Shown: one piece after another, positions 10,019 to 20,997 of the stretch
Position numbering within the stretch: position 1 is the first letter of the stretch
How the letters are laid out: each line of letters begins with the position of its first letter
Source of the DNA: Quillaja saponaria
Lineage: Eukaryota; Streptophyta; Magnoliopsida; Fabales; Quillajaceae
DNA: 64,000 bases
Assembly: GCA_029379385.1 (NCBI GenBank)
Contig: CM055611.1
Location: forward strand, 22,968,092-23,032,091
Direction: 5' to 3'
The notes under the pieces: generated by a model
Told to the model about the DNA's origin: nothing
What the model saw: only the letters and a program-made list of their open reading frames with translations
Database searches by the model: none
Position numbers and translations under genes: made by a program

Positions 10019-10800
10019 AATTATATATGGTAGTTTATGAATAAAAATTTGTAAGTTCATGATAATTTACATATTAATTACATATATTTTTTGAATAAAT
10101 AAACTTTTTTGCTATTTCATTTAGTTATTTATAAGAATAGTACGTAGGCAAATTGTGTAAGATTCACATGATTTACATGTAAATTGTAAATGAAAATAAT
10201 TTCTTTATTTAATTATCCAAGTAATCGAAATATAAATTACAAATTGGAATTATTTATAAACAAATTGACTAAGTATTTAATGGTTTATGTTTAAATTAGG
10301 AAAAAGTATAATTTATACGCATACTGACTAGCTAATTAACGAGTTAAATATAAGTTACAAATGAGAATGGTTTATAAACAAAATGACAAAATTAATGTGT
10401 ATCACGATTTACATGTAAAATAAAAATGAGAATAATTTACACATAAATTGGCTATACATCAGAATAATTTATAAGTCAATTCAATTGAATCGCCTAGCCA
10501 ACTAACAATTGACGTATAAGTTGCAAATTATTTTTTGGGTTATTGCTTGGCTATTGACATCTAAACTTCAAATGAGAATAATTTATATATAAATCTAATT
10601 TTTGTATCTGGAGAGTTACATGTAAATTAAAAAAAAATAAAACAAATTGCCTAAATGCTTGACAATTTATATAAAAATATAAGAATAATTTATAAATAAA
10701 TCGACTAAGTACTTGACGATTAATAATAAATTATAAATAAGAATAATATGTTGAGTAAATACATGATGTTTTACATGTAAAATTGTAAAAGAGAATTGAA
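10019..10800. repeat. Degenerate tandem minisatellite, about 60-bp unit
   Basis: About a dozen diverged units follow the pattern 'gagaataatttataaacaaa', then 'ttgactaagtacttgacga', then 'tttacatgtaaattgtaaat'. Clearest units lie at 10235-10300, 10345-10440 and 10640-10760. Related units occur upstream inside the peptide cluster. No ORF spans it. Confidence 0.65.
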
Positions 10801-11700
10801 TTAGCTAGTGTAGAAGTCTCACTCTTAAAATTAATCAATTGGTATTACAACAAGAGACACACAGACTTATATAAAATTTTAAGCCTTGAACCTTATTGAT
10901 TTCACATCAACTCTCTCACGAGAATCGTGAAAATCTGAAATTGTGAGGTGGAACCCAATAGTTAAGACTGATAGAGTGCTCGTGTGATGGAACTGGGGAT
11001 AATGAAACCCTGAAAGGTCCAGCAGTCAAGGCTCAACACTAATATCATTTGCAGCCTCACTCTTAATTGAAACAAGAAAGCGAATTAGCATAAATATATA
11101 TAAACGAACTCAAGCATTACGTGATTTTATTGCCACAGTTAAAATCTTTTGGACTAGAACTTATTGAATGAGATTAATTTTTGTTTTAATTAAATACCCT
11201 TACATAATTTGTCACTTCCTTACTTATTTGGCGTCCAAAAGTATCAAGAGTAAAAGGATTTATTTTTTGAGAAGACTTTGTGCTACCCTTCTATGGTGGA
11301 TGGGGTTGAAAGGAAAATTGTATCTCTGATATGAAGGATAGAGTTTAAATGAAGTCAGAAGAAGGATAGTTAAGAGTACTTTGACATGGATGGTAGAATA
11401 ATGATTTGAAATTATTGTTAAGTTTTTTAATTATATTTTATTTTTGTATGCAAAGGTGATGTGTTTTTTATTTAATTTATTATGCTAATAAATATAAAAA
11501 ATTTATATAATTTATTATAATTTCTAACAATAATTTCAATGATGAATAATAAAATAATTTTGTACTTCTAGACAAACCCTTAAGAAAATCCACCGCAAAC
11601 AAAATTGAAAATAAATTATATAGCTTTCGTGTCTGGCTACAATAGTAGGAAGGTTACGTATGTATAGCTTGATTTTGCTTCATGTCCTAGTCAGCATCGT
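10801..11700. other. Intergenic DNA, no gene seen
   Basis: Less AT-biased stretch at about 10880-11060 without an ORF, then AT-rich DNA. Nothing coding could be supported. Confidence 0.4.
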
Positions 11701-11707
11701 GTAAACG

Positions 11708-11795
11708 ACGTGTCATAGGAATCCATATTTGATACGTATTAATAACAACACGTGGAGTGCATGTAAAACATTCGTTGTCGACTTTCTTATATATA
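11708..11795 (+). promoter_or_regulatory. Promoter of the glyoxalase gene: ACGTG motifs and TATA box
   Basis: An ACGTG core at 11708-11712, a G-box CACGTG at 11749-11754 and a TATA box (TATATATA, 11788-11795) lie 180-260 bases before the ATG at 11972. G-box/ABRE elements bind bZIP and bHLH factors and suggest ABA, stress or light response; that is inference from motifs only. Confidence 0.55.
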
Positions 11796-11971
11796 GAGCC
11801 CCACCTCTTCCGCTTCGATCGGTTAATTCTTGTTCTTCTTCGGTAATATCTGGCTCTGTTTCTTCCTCTGTTTTTGTGCGCCAAATTTTCTTTCTTTTTA
11901 GACTTACTGATCAGTAATTTGGATTTGGATTAGCTAATTTATTTTCTTGGGTGGCAATAAATTTCTAGGAA

Positions 11972-12742
11972 ATGAAGGAAAGTGTGGGAAACCCACTGCA
12001 TCTGACATCTTTGAACCACATCTCACATGTTTGTCGATCAGTGGAAGAATCCATGGATTTCTATCAGAATATTCTTGGGTTTGTTCCAGTGAGGAGGCCA
12101 GGCTCATTTCGTTTTGATGGAGCATGGTAATTAATATTATTTTTTTATAAATAATATGAAAGTTATTCCATTTGTTTTAATTTCTTTAATTCCTAGTTTG
12201 ATTGGAGAGAAGAGGTTGTTTTTATTTTTATTTTTTTAAATTAATAATAATTAACTGGTTACAGGCTATTTGGGTATGGGATTGGAATACATCTATTGCA
12301 ATCAGAGAATCCAGAGAAGATGGTGAAGAAAACTGAAATAAATCCAAAGGATAATCACATATCTTTCCAGGTATACAATATTAAATTGAATTGGATCGGG
12401 TATTTAGTCTAATTGAATCGGGTATTTATTTTAATTGGATTGAATTTTTTTTATGTGTCTAAATAATTCATGGCTCAGTGCGAGAGCATGGGAGCAGTGG
12501 AGAAGAAGCTGAAGGAAATGGGGATTGATTACGTGCGGGCGATGGTAGAGGAAGGTGGGATCCACGTAGATCAAATGTTTTTCCATGATCCAGATGGGTT
12601 CATGATCGAGATATGCAACTGTGATAGTCTTCCTGTGGTTCCATTAGTTGGTGATCAGATGGCTCGGTCTTGTTCGCGTGTAAACCTGAAGATGATGCAG
12701 CAGCAACAGCAGATACAAGTGGGTCCAGTCCCCCAACTGTAG
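11972..12742 (+). CDS. Glyoxalase-I-like VOC-fold protein (GLYI4/GLYI7 type)
   Basis: Exons 11972-12126, 12265-12370 and 12479-12742 join in frame to 174 residues. The product starts MKESVGNPLHLTSLNHISHV and carries one VOC (glyoxalase/dioxygenase) domain: N-terminal His in SLNHISHV, a central block (NPKDNHISFQCESMG) and the C-terminal FFHDPDGFMIEICNC. Length and sequence match Arabidopsis GLYI4 (At1g15380) and GLYI7 (At1g80160). The family acts on methylglyoxal-glutathione adducts, but this plant subgroup is diverged and its own activity is less certain. The tail is Gln-rich. No targeting peptide, so probably cytosolic. Introns are short (about 110-140 bases) with GT-AG ends. Confidence 0.92.
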
Positions 12743-13397
12743 TAGACTGAATTGAAAAAACATTATTTCGTGTGTCTTTTTGTCATCTATGTATGTTTGC
12801 CAAGGTCTATTAGTTGTTGCAATAATAAGACAATTCAGATGAGAATGCTTCCCAATACATTATTGTTTTGTTTCCCAATAAAATAGAAAATAGAAAATAG
12901 TTGCTTTCTAATTTTATAAAAAAAATAAATTATTTTTAGAAAGTTTTAATTTTTTAATTTAAATTTATTATATTTTAACAAGGTGTTAGGAAAATTCTTA
13001 TCTTATAATATAAAAATTTTAAAAAAAAATTGTGAGATATTTTAGAAGTTCGAAATTTACAATCGAGAGCTTAGCTCGAAGTACTATTTACTGAGATATG
13101 AAAAGGAAAAAACTGAGAAGTACTATTTACTGAGATATGAAAAGGAAAAAATTGAGAAGAAAAAGATTAGAACATAGGCTATAATATAGTTGCTACAAAA
13201 TTGAAGTTAAATAAGGACATATACAGTAGATTATTATTCAAATATATATGCCCAATCCCTCTAATTAAAACATACATGCATAAGTATTTCAATAGAGTGG
13301 GAAAAAAGCAACATGATATGTCAAACAATTTATAAAGAAATCATACTTGTCAATTAATAAACAATCAAGAAGGATTGACCCAACTGATTATCTTTCA
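12743..13397. other. Convergent intergenic region with a 39-bp tandem repeat
   Basis: Holds the 3' ends of the convergent glyoxalase and DUF761 genes. Two near-identical 39-base units (13081-13119 and 13120-13158) contain 'tactatttactgagatatga'; they differ by one base. Confidence 0.6.
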
Positions 13398-13727
13398 TTA
13401 AAGTCCTCTTTGAAGCATTTTCTCATAGTTTTCAATAGACTCAAGCCTTTGGATCATGAGCTGCTTCCTGAAATTCTGAATAAAAGCCTCTGCACTTTCA
13501 TTGATATCTTCTTGGCCTGATGGTTTACTCTCAAGCTTCTTTGCCATAGCAGGAATCTCCTTCTTCTTCTTCTTCGTATTCTGGTCTGTTCCATCACCAT
13601 GTGATGGAGCTGCAGTAGAGCTCATTTTGATCATCTGCTCTCTGAAATTGGGAACCCCTTCCTGCTTTCTGTGAATTGGTTGGGCTTGTTGGTATGCAGG
13701 GGAACTTGGAATTGTGCTCCTTCTCAT
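13398..13727 (-). CDS. DUF761 (cotton fiber protein-like) small protein
   Basis: Single exon, 109 residues, starting MRRSTIPSSP. The N-terminal two thirds is hydrophilic with a KKKKKE cluster and is probably disordered. The last 35 residues are the conserved DUF761 motif: an acidic lead (INESAEAFIQNFRKQL), then a basic helix with RLESIENYEKMLQRG. Function of DUF761 is not established. The place between a GLYI4-type gene and PDF1A agrees with At1g15385 in Arabidopsis, from memory. A (TA)n run at 13783-13798 lies upstream, where a TATA box would be expected. Confidence 0.85.
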   Translation of the reverse strand: MRRSTIPSSPAYQQAQPIHRKQEGVPNFREQMIKMSSTAAPSHGDGTDQNTKKKKKEIPAMAKKLESKPSGQEDINESAEAFIQNFRKQLMIQRLESIENYEKMLQRGL

Positions 13728-13870
13728 TGTGCCTTATAGATGCTTTATATTCTAACCTCCTGTGCTTGTGCTTCCAATTCCATATATATATATATATAAG
13801 AAATGAGTGGGGTTTTGTTCAGACGGTGCCCTTTTTGCTGACTGTGAAGATGATGTTAGGCAGGGTCTGA

Positions 13871-14803
13871 CCCGATCCGAGATGAGTCCCACACGCATGT
13901 GATGTGCCACGTGAGTTTACTATTTTAGACCACCAAAGGAATCATTAAAAGGTAAATTAATAATCTTGCAGCTTAAGGCATGGATTAGGACCGAAAGCTC
14001 ATGTGCCATTTTTGCCGACTCAAGGAATTATGCAATTCTTAAATTCATGTTTAGGAATTGTATATTAAGGAATCACAAGGATGGCAATTTAATCAAACAT
14101 ATATTCAGTTCAATCGGTTAATATACATCTAAATTATATTTAATTTAAATAAGATCATAATTTATTAAGTTTAGAATGAATTAAAATTTCCTATTTTTGA
14201 TTAAAATCAATTTCAAATTGAGTTAATATCCAATTCTTTGTCTGATTAATCAACAAGAAGAGCTAGGTAGCAGTGACATTTGAAAATAATGAGAAGAAGG
14301 CATCTCTACCTCTAACTGCCTAATCAATGTAGGTACATTGCATGCAAAAGTAGTATTCTCTTGAATAAAAAGAAATGAATGGACCATATGGTATCATGGT
14401 ATGGCTACCTAGTTGTCTCCACATGGGAAGTCATTAATCATAGATGTGGGACACTTGGTTTTTTGTCAATACTAAAATTGTATTTTATTGTTTGGCACGG
14501 TTGGATTTCAATGCAAAATACATTATAATTCCTCCCATCAATGTTTTGTTATATATATACACACGTCAATCTCATGTAAGTTTCCTTTTTATTTTTAAAG
14601 TCAAACCTCTCTCATTTAAAAATAATAATTTGATGTTCAAACCCGATTAATTTACTCTCTTTTTTATTATTTAAAAATAAATTATTAAAGTTAAAATTAA
14701 AATTAAAATTTTTGATATAAATAAATTATTAAATTTAAGCTCAGCCAAATAGGATAGGCCGAGAAGCACATTCAACTTTCAGTAAGAAACTGGCCTAGAT
14801 TAA
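13871..14803. other. Intergenic DNA between DUF761 gene and PDF1A
   Basis: Divergent promoter space. AT-rich, no ORF of note. Confidence 0.45.
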
Positions 14804-14821
14804 GGCCCAAATAGAAGCCCA
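14804..14821 (+). promoter_or_regulatory. Site II-like motifs upstream of PDF1A
   Basis: GGCCCA (14804-14809) and AGCCCA (14816-14821) are site II-type elements (TGGGCY family on the other strand), typical of TCP-regulated housekeeping and organelle-protein genes in plants. They lie about 70-85 bases before the ATG at 14890. Confidence 0.5.
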
Positions 14822-14889
14822 GCTTAACCCAATACAGACTTAGTACTGGTAGCGGATTAATTGGATGAAATCAAAAACTAGTAACAGCT

Positions 14890-16929
14890 ATGGGGACCGT
14901 CCCCCGATTCTCACTTCGTCTCCTTCCGATAGCTATCGCCGGAAAATGCATAAAAACCGCCACTACTTCCCCTGCATTATTGGATATCCGATTCCCTTTA
15001 ACCAGATCTGGGATTTCATACTCTAAGCCACTATTCAATTCCAGCTTCACCACCCCGAGAGGTTTCAGTTCTGCATCTTCTTCGGTGGCCAAAGCAGGAT
15101 GGTTTCTGGGTATTGGAGATAATAAAAAGGTAAGTTTGCCTGATATTGTAAAAGCAGGTGATCCAGTTTTGCATGAACCAGCTGGAGAAGTTGTACCTGA
15201 CGAAATCAAGTCGGAGAGTATCCAGAAGATTATTGATGACATGATAATGGTCATGAGAAAGGCTCCTGGGGTTGGTCTTGCTGCTCCACAGATTGGAATT
15301 CCCTTAAGGGTAAGTTGGAATCTTGATGATAATTTCTTATTTGGGTCAATTAATTTTTTATTTTTCTTTTAAGTGTCTGCTTGAATTTCTATTTCTATCC
15401 ATGTTCGCTGTGTGTATCCTTTAAGTGAAGTGAGAAAGAAAATGGCTTCTTTGCCATGAATTATTGGACTGTTTGCGAAATGATTCTTTTTTTTTATATT
15501 TGTACATGCTTTTTGAATAAGTAAACAATGTAGGAGTAATGTGAAAGGGGCTGATTCATTTTGTTGGTTTTATATTGGCTCTCTATCATTTCATTTATTA
15601 AGTAATATAGCGGAGGACACTGAAGTGATGCTCCTTACTCTTCTTCGGCGCATGAGAATCTTGTCATCATTGGAACATATTATTCTGGTTATGGAAGTTT
15701 AATTTACTAATGATTGTACTAGCAGGTGACTGGTCTAATGATCTGGTACATTGGATAAAACATAAGGGTCGTAATGCTAGTGACGAAAACCATTAGAGAC
15801 CACTTTTTTTTCTCTCTTAATGGCATACTGAAGAGTTAAATTAGTAAATTGTCATGAAGATTGCTATACAACACATGACCGAAACCAAACTTATCTTAAT
15901 GGCAATTTTGTTTTTCATGTGTGCAGATAATTGTTTTGGAAGATACAAAGGAATATATTAGTTTTGCCCGAAAGGAAGAAACTAAAGCTCAAGATAGACG
16001 TCCTTTTGATCTTTTGGTATGTCAATCTTTGTGGAGAAGGGGATATTGAAATGAAATCTGTTATGTTAACCCTTAAAGGCTTGTGACTTGAGTATTACAT
16101 ATTCACTAGAGTTGACTTGATGCAGGTGATCCTGAATCCAATACTTACAAAGAAAAGCAATAGGACTGCACTATTTTTTGAAGGCTGCTTAAGGTAATTT
16201 ATCAACAATAACCTGGAAAATGTATTTTCTTTTTCTTCGTTACTATCCATCGATAGTTGCTATTTCCTTTTGGCAATCTCATAAGTTATGTCTGTCATAT
16301 AATCTTGGGATGAGACTAAAAGGACATTTTATACTGTAGCACTCATAAGTTGTGTCTGTCATATCATTGTACTGAAGGCAATTTTCTTGACAAACTAAGA
16401 TAATTTTGAACAGTATGACTAAGTGGGTTGCTCTAGCCATTAAAGCATTTTTTTTTTTCCTGTATGTTAAATTCCAGCGTATTCATCTTAAATTTTGCTT
16501 CAAGTTTAAATTCTAGGGTCAAGTTAAACACTTCAGTTTCTATTCAATGACAAATATTCATTTGTTGCTTGAATCACTATAAGCATTTCTGAACTCTAAT
16601 ATATTGACACTAAGGTTCTATGTTATGGTGATGCAAAGTTCCTTTCATTAATGATTTGATATCTTCCATCTGTTAATAAATTTTGCAGTGTCAATGGATT
16701 CAGAGCAGCTGTGAATCGATACCTTGATGTTGAAGTCACTGGTTTGGATCGCAATGGCAAGCCAATTAAGATAGACGCTTCAGGCTGGCAGGCACGAATT
16801 TTACAACATGAGTGTGATCATCTAGATGGAACCCTTTATGTAGATAAGATGACCCCTAGAACGTTCAGAACGGTGGAGAACTTGGACTTGCCTCTTGCCC
16901 GAGGGTGCCCCAAATTTGGTGTCCAGTAG
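14890..16929 (+). CDS. PDF1A: Peptide deformylase 1A (chloroplast/mitochondrial)
   Basis: Exons 14890-15309, 15927-16016, 16126-16193 and 16689-16929 give 272 residues. Residues 1 to about 75 are a Ser/Arg-rich organelle transit peptide. The catalytic domain has all three deformylase motifs: motif 1 [10 protein letters not shown], motif 2 EGCLS (metal Cys, split by intron 3 inside the Ser codon) and motif 3 QHECDHLDG (two metal His and the catalytic Glu). It removes the formyl group from nascent organelle proteins. The type is 1A by resemblance to At1g15390; the basic tail with [10 protein letters not shown] also fits. The next gene (polygalacturonase) is convergent, about 650 bases downstream. 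Confidence 0.95.
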
Positions 16930-17581
16930 CTCAAGGTTTTAGACATGCAGTTGGAATACACACCATCATGTGGTATGGTGAAAGTTGAGAAATATTATTG
17001 ATGTTGGAATTTTATGTTTCTTTAGTTAAGAGAAGGAGGAAGGTAGATTGTAAACGGCTGCACTTACCCTTTTTTGCTGTAAGCTGATTTTTCAGCACAT
17101 TTCATATCCCTCAGCAAGCTTTGTGGTATTATGTAATTTTTCTCCCTTTCTTTTGGGCCAGACGTTGTATCATAAATCATAAATTAATAAACATCACAAT
17201 TGCTTATGTTGGACCTTTCAATTGAACAATCCTTGCCCCGTCCAATATACCAATTTTTTATTGACCTAATTAATCAATTTTAGCCTGTCAACAAAACGTA
17301 ACAATACCAAATTACCAGTTGCACGTACCCCTGAATATAATCTTGGTTGCTCCAGCTACCTTTGCAAGAAAGTGGCAGGGACATTGAGCACTTCCAATAA
17401 TGATTGAAAGGTCACTTATAACACAATTATACCATTCCAATATTTTGTTATTAGTCTATACAGTTGGAACAATTTAACCAATAATTGCTTAGTTTACCAA
17501 CCTTGAGCCCTTTTCCCAAGCCTTATTATTAGTGACGTGGCTCTAGAAAAGGCACCCCATTTCAGTACAGATAACCTTCCT
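16930..17581. other. Convergent 3' region of PDF1A and polygalacturonase
   Basis: 3' UTRs and spacer; AATAAA-like 'aattaataaacat' near 17180. No gene seen. Confidence 0.5.
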
Positions 17582-20500
17582 TCAGAAAGATTGGATGGCA
17601 GAATCTAACCCAACATTCTGTCTAATGAAGCTTTTACAACCGCAAAAGCAAGCAGGAGGGTGTTGTAAACCCCAACTTGAACCATGAGCTTCCCAACAGA
17701 AAGATCTCGTCCTTCCTCCATTGTTTGTAAGAAGAAAAATATCTTCAAGGTATAAACCTTCACAGGGGGAGGCATCACTGCAAGCAAATTTTACTGCTTC
17801 CTCTGTAGCTGAAGTCCCTTTAATATTGATGAAAGATACATCCTCCACTTTGACAGCTGAAGTCTGCATTCCTCAGGACAATGGACCTCAACATCTAGTA
17901 CTATATCTTTTTTTTATGTTGGAAAGTTTTTGGTACATAACAAGTGCAAGATTTTTCACTCTCCTAGATTGCGGAAGAACTTTTAAATTGAAAGATAAAT
18001 TGGGTCCAGCCAAAAGGAAATAATTTTCCAGTTATACAATCAATTATGAAGCTCCCAAAAAAAAAAAAGTATCTCGGATAATTAACAATTAACAAACAGC
18101 AGCATATCAATTCCTGGAAATACTCATAATTTCGATAATTATACCTTGTTAGAATTGCATACCTGATTCTTACAAGGATGCCGTGAATCACAGTAATACT
18201 GATCTATTATTATTGGATTTGAAACATTTTCCATAAACACATTTTTGAATGTGATATTGGCAGCAAAACCACCACCACCCTGATGAAGATATAAGATATT
18301 GCACATCAGCCAACTTATGTCTGTGTTACTTGCAGCATGATGCACAAGAGTAGGGAAAGGAAGGAAAGAAGAGGGACAGTGCTAAAATTTTATAAACAAG
18401 ATTACCTGCCATGTTTTGATCCTCACTCCATTATCAGTGTTGTCTAGATAAGCTCCATCAACCATTACATCACGAACCTGTGACCAAGAGTTTGATTTTC
18501 CCAAGCTACCAATACTGAAGAAGTACTATAGAGAATTATTAACAATTATTATACTACCAAAATTTCCTAGCTAACTGAAGATGATCACTTTTACCTTATG
18601 CCATGACCTGGACCACAAGAAATGTTTCTGATCCGGATACGTGAAGAATTACTGACTATAGAGATGCAATCATCTCCTGGAATGGACATAATAAGTTTGT
18701 TTTATATCCAAATTAGTTGATAATGAAAGTGGGAACAATGTTATTGTTGAACTCCAAATCAGTTAATGGAAAACACCTGAATTATGTTTGTTTAATGTTG
18801 TCCGAGTAGTAAACAATGTTTTCCAACTCTTTGAAATGAATACCATATACTTAACAATGTTGTCCAAGTTAATAATTTGGAGATGAGAATTGGGCAACTA
18901 TTTTCCAGAGCTATAGATGGCTTAATTGTTGCACTTTACGGAGGATAACTGACCAGTTCTAATTATGCAATCCTTGACTTCAATACCCTTTGTTACGCTA
19001 ACGTGGATTCCATCAGTATTGGGGCTGGTAGCAGGTGCCAACACTTTGAGATGGGATGCGACAACCCTCATACAGCTAGTGAATGCCATGTGCATCTTTT
19101 GGCTATTAACCACCTTGAGGTTACTGACTTTTAAATTCTTGCACCTGTGAAACGTAATGGCCTGCAGTGTAATTGTCTCACAATATTGAGAAGATGAAAT
19201 CATACTGGGAAAAGTAATACATTTACCTTGAAAATGCAAATTAGAAATGCAAAATATGTAAGCAGCACTGACCGTTGGAGCATTTCGACAGGGCTGCCGT
19301 AAGACAGATAGAAATAACTTTTAGACCAATAAAGAGTTTGAAAATCATAATTTTAGAGAAACATGAGTTAAAGGACGCCAGACAGAAGTACATTTGATGA
19401 GTTGGTCTTGCAAGATCTAGCCCACCATTCTTGTCCCATACCATTGATTGTCCCACCGCCTTCTATTGTAAGATGATTGACCCCATGGAAATAGAGCCAT
19501 TTACGTCGATTTAAACCTTTCCAGACATCAGGATTTTTGGGTGCAACTATTGTACCTAAGATCTATGAATATCCCACTCCAGTGAAGTGAATAAAGGATA
19601 GTTGTCACAAATGGCTATAACCCCATAGACGATTTTTGAAAGGTGTATTATAATTACTGAAATTTAACTATAAGCTTGATCTGAGTTCTTTGAACACATA
19701 CCATCAAAGTGACCTTAGATTGACAAGGCCCAGCAATATCAATAGGATGGAACAGAAAAGATTTTCCAGATGGAATCACTACTTTCGTTCTTCGAGACAG
19801 TGAACAAGCAGTTTTCCAAACATTTTTGAAAGCCTGAAGAGAATAACAAGAAGAAATGGTTATTTCGAACTGATGTGCATTGGAAATGTTTAAGCACAGC
19901 TGCAGAGGACATAAAAGAATCATAGAAGCTGTTCGGTCTCTATTTGCACTGACAAGTTCTACTAACAAAGTAATTTTGAAATACGTTCATCTTGACACCA
20001 AAGATACTCATAATCCTACATGAAAAACCAACTAAAATTATTAAGATTTTGCAAATTCATTTACTTTAACTTCTGTAACCACACATCAACCCTGAACTCA
20101 GAATCCTTTCCTAGTCTAAAGAGGACTATCCATTTTGCAATCAATTCCCTGAAATAAATTCACAAATATGGCTTCTGAGATTTGCAGGAAACCGCATGCA
20201 GAATTCAGGAAAAAAAAAATGATGTTTTAATTGCAAAAACACTTTGCCCCCATTTTATTAGAATCTAAACACATTTTCTAGCTAACAGTGACATTCTCTT
20301 GTTGTATGGTTACCAAAGCTGGAATCTTTCCAACAACAACTTTTCAATCTTTCCAAATTCTTACATAGTTACTAGTAATTCTGTGTAAATTTTAGACACT
20401 AATCATCCAAAAAGGAAAATCCGGCTACATTTTGGTTTCTGGAAAATGGGAATGCTTCAATTCACAACATTAATTGAGTTATACTAAGAAATCATCAAAA

Positions 20501-20897
20501 TTTCAGGAAATCACTTCATTGTTAAGCACAAAGTCACCATGCTATAGTTGGAACTAAGTTAGACAAGATTGAAAAGAAAAAGAAAACAGGAAGATATATT
20601 ATTATCAGAGGACTATATTACTATATATAGAAACGGCAAAGAGCAACTTCAAAGTTGTAGGAAAAAAAAAAAAAACCTTACCTCAGTATCATCATGAAGG
20701 CCATTCCCTTTGGCACCAAAATCATCAATGTAGAAAACCCGTTTAGATCTGGGTCGGGTTCCGGCCGAGCCAGAATGTGGGAGCTGTATTACAGAGTCAA
20801 ATCCTTCTGTAAAGGAGAATTTGAAGCTCACCAGTATATTCACATGAATGAGGACAATACTAATTGTTGAATAAGGAAAAGATCTCAAATTTCTCAT
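17582..20897 (-). CDS. Polygalacturonase (GH28, pectin lyase fold), secreted
   Basis: Nine exons on the minus strand (20897-20682, 19833-19702, 19562-19392, 19293-19273, 19161-18954, 18676-18595, 18514-18406, 18279-18163, 17863-17582) join in frame to 445 residues. One exon is only 21 bases (PCRNAPT). An N-terminal hydrophobic segment suggests secretion. All four GH28 signatures are present: SPNTDG, DDCIS, GPGHGIS and RIKTW, which carry the catalytic aspartates, the His and the substrate-binding Arg/Lys. Cysteine pairs near the C-terminus are intact. It hydrolyses homogalacturonan in cell walls. By position it corresponds to At1g80170 (memory). Introns 1 and 5 hold no other gene. Confidence 0.93.
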
Positions 20898-20997
20898 TTT
20901 CTGTCAGAAATGGCAGAAGAATGAAGACAGAGAGGTTGCGGTAGGACTAGAGACTTGAAACAGATTAACGATTCGCTATGAGCTGGGATTCCCGGGA

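Noticed and set aside
14871..15254. 127-codon minus-strand ORF over PDF1A exon 1
   Set aside because: Shadow of the deformylase exon, which has clear motifs and splice sites.
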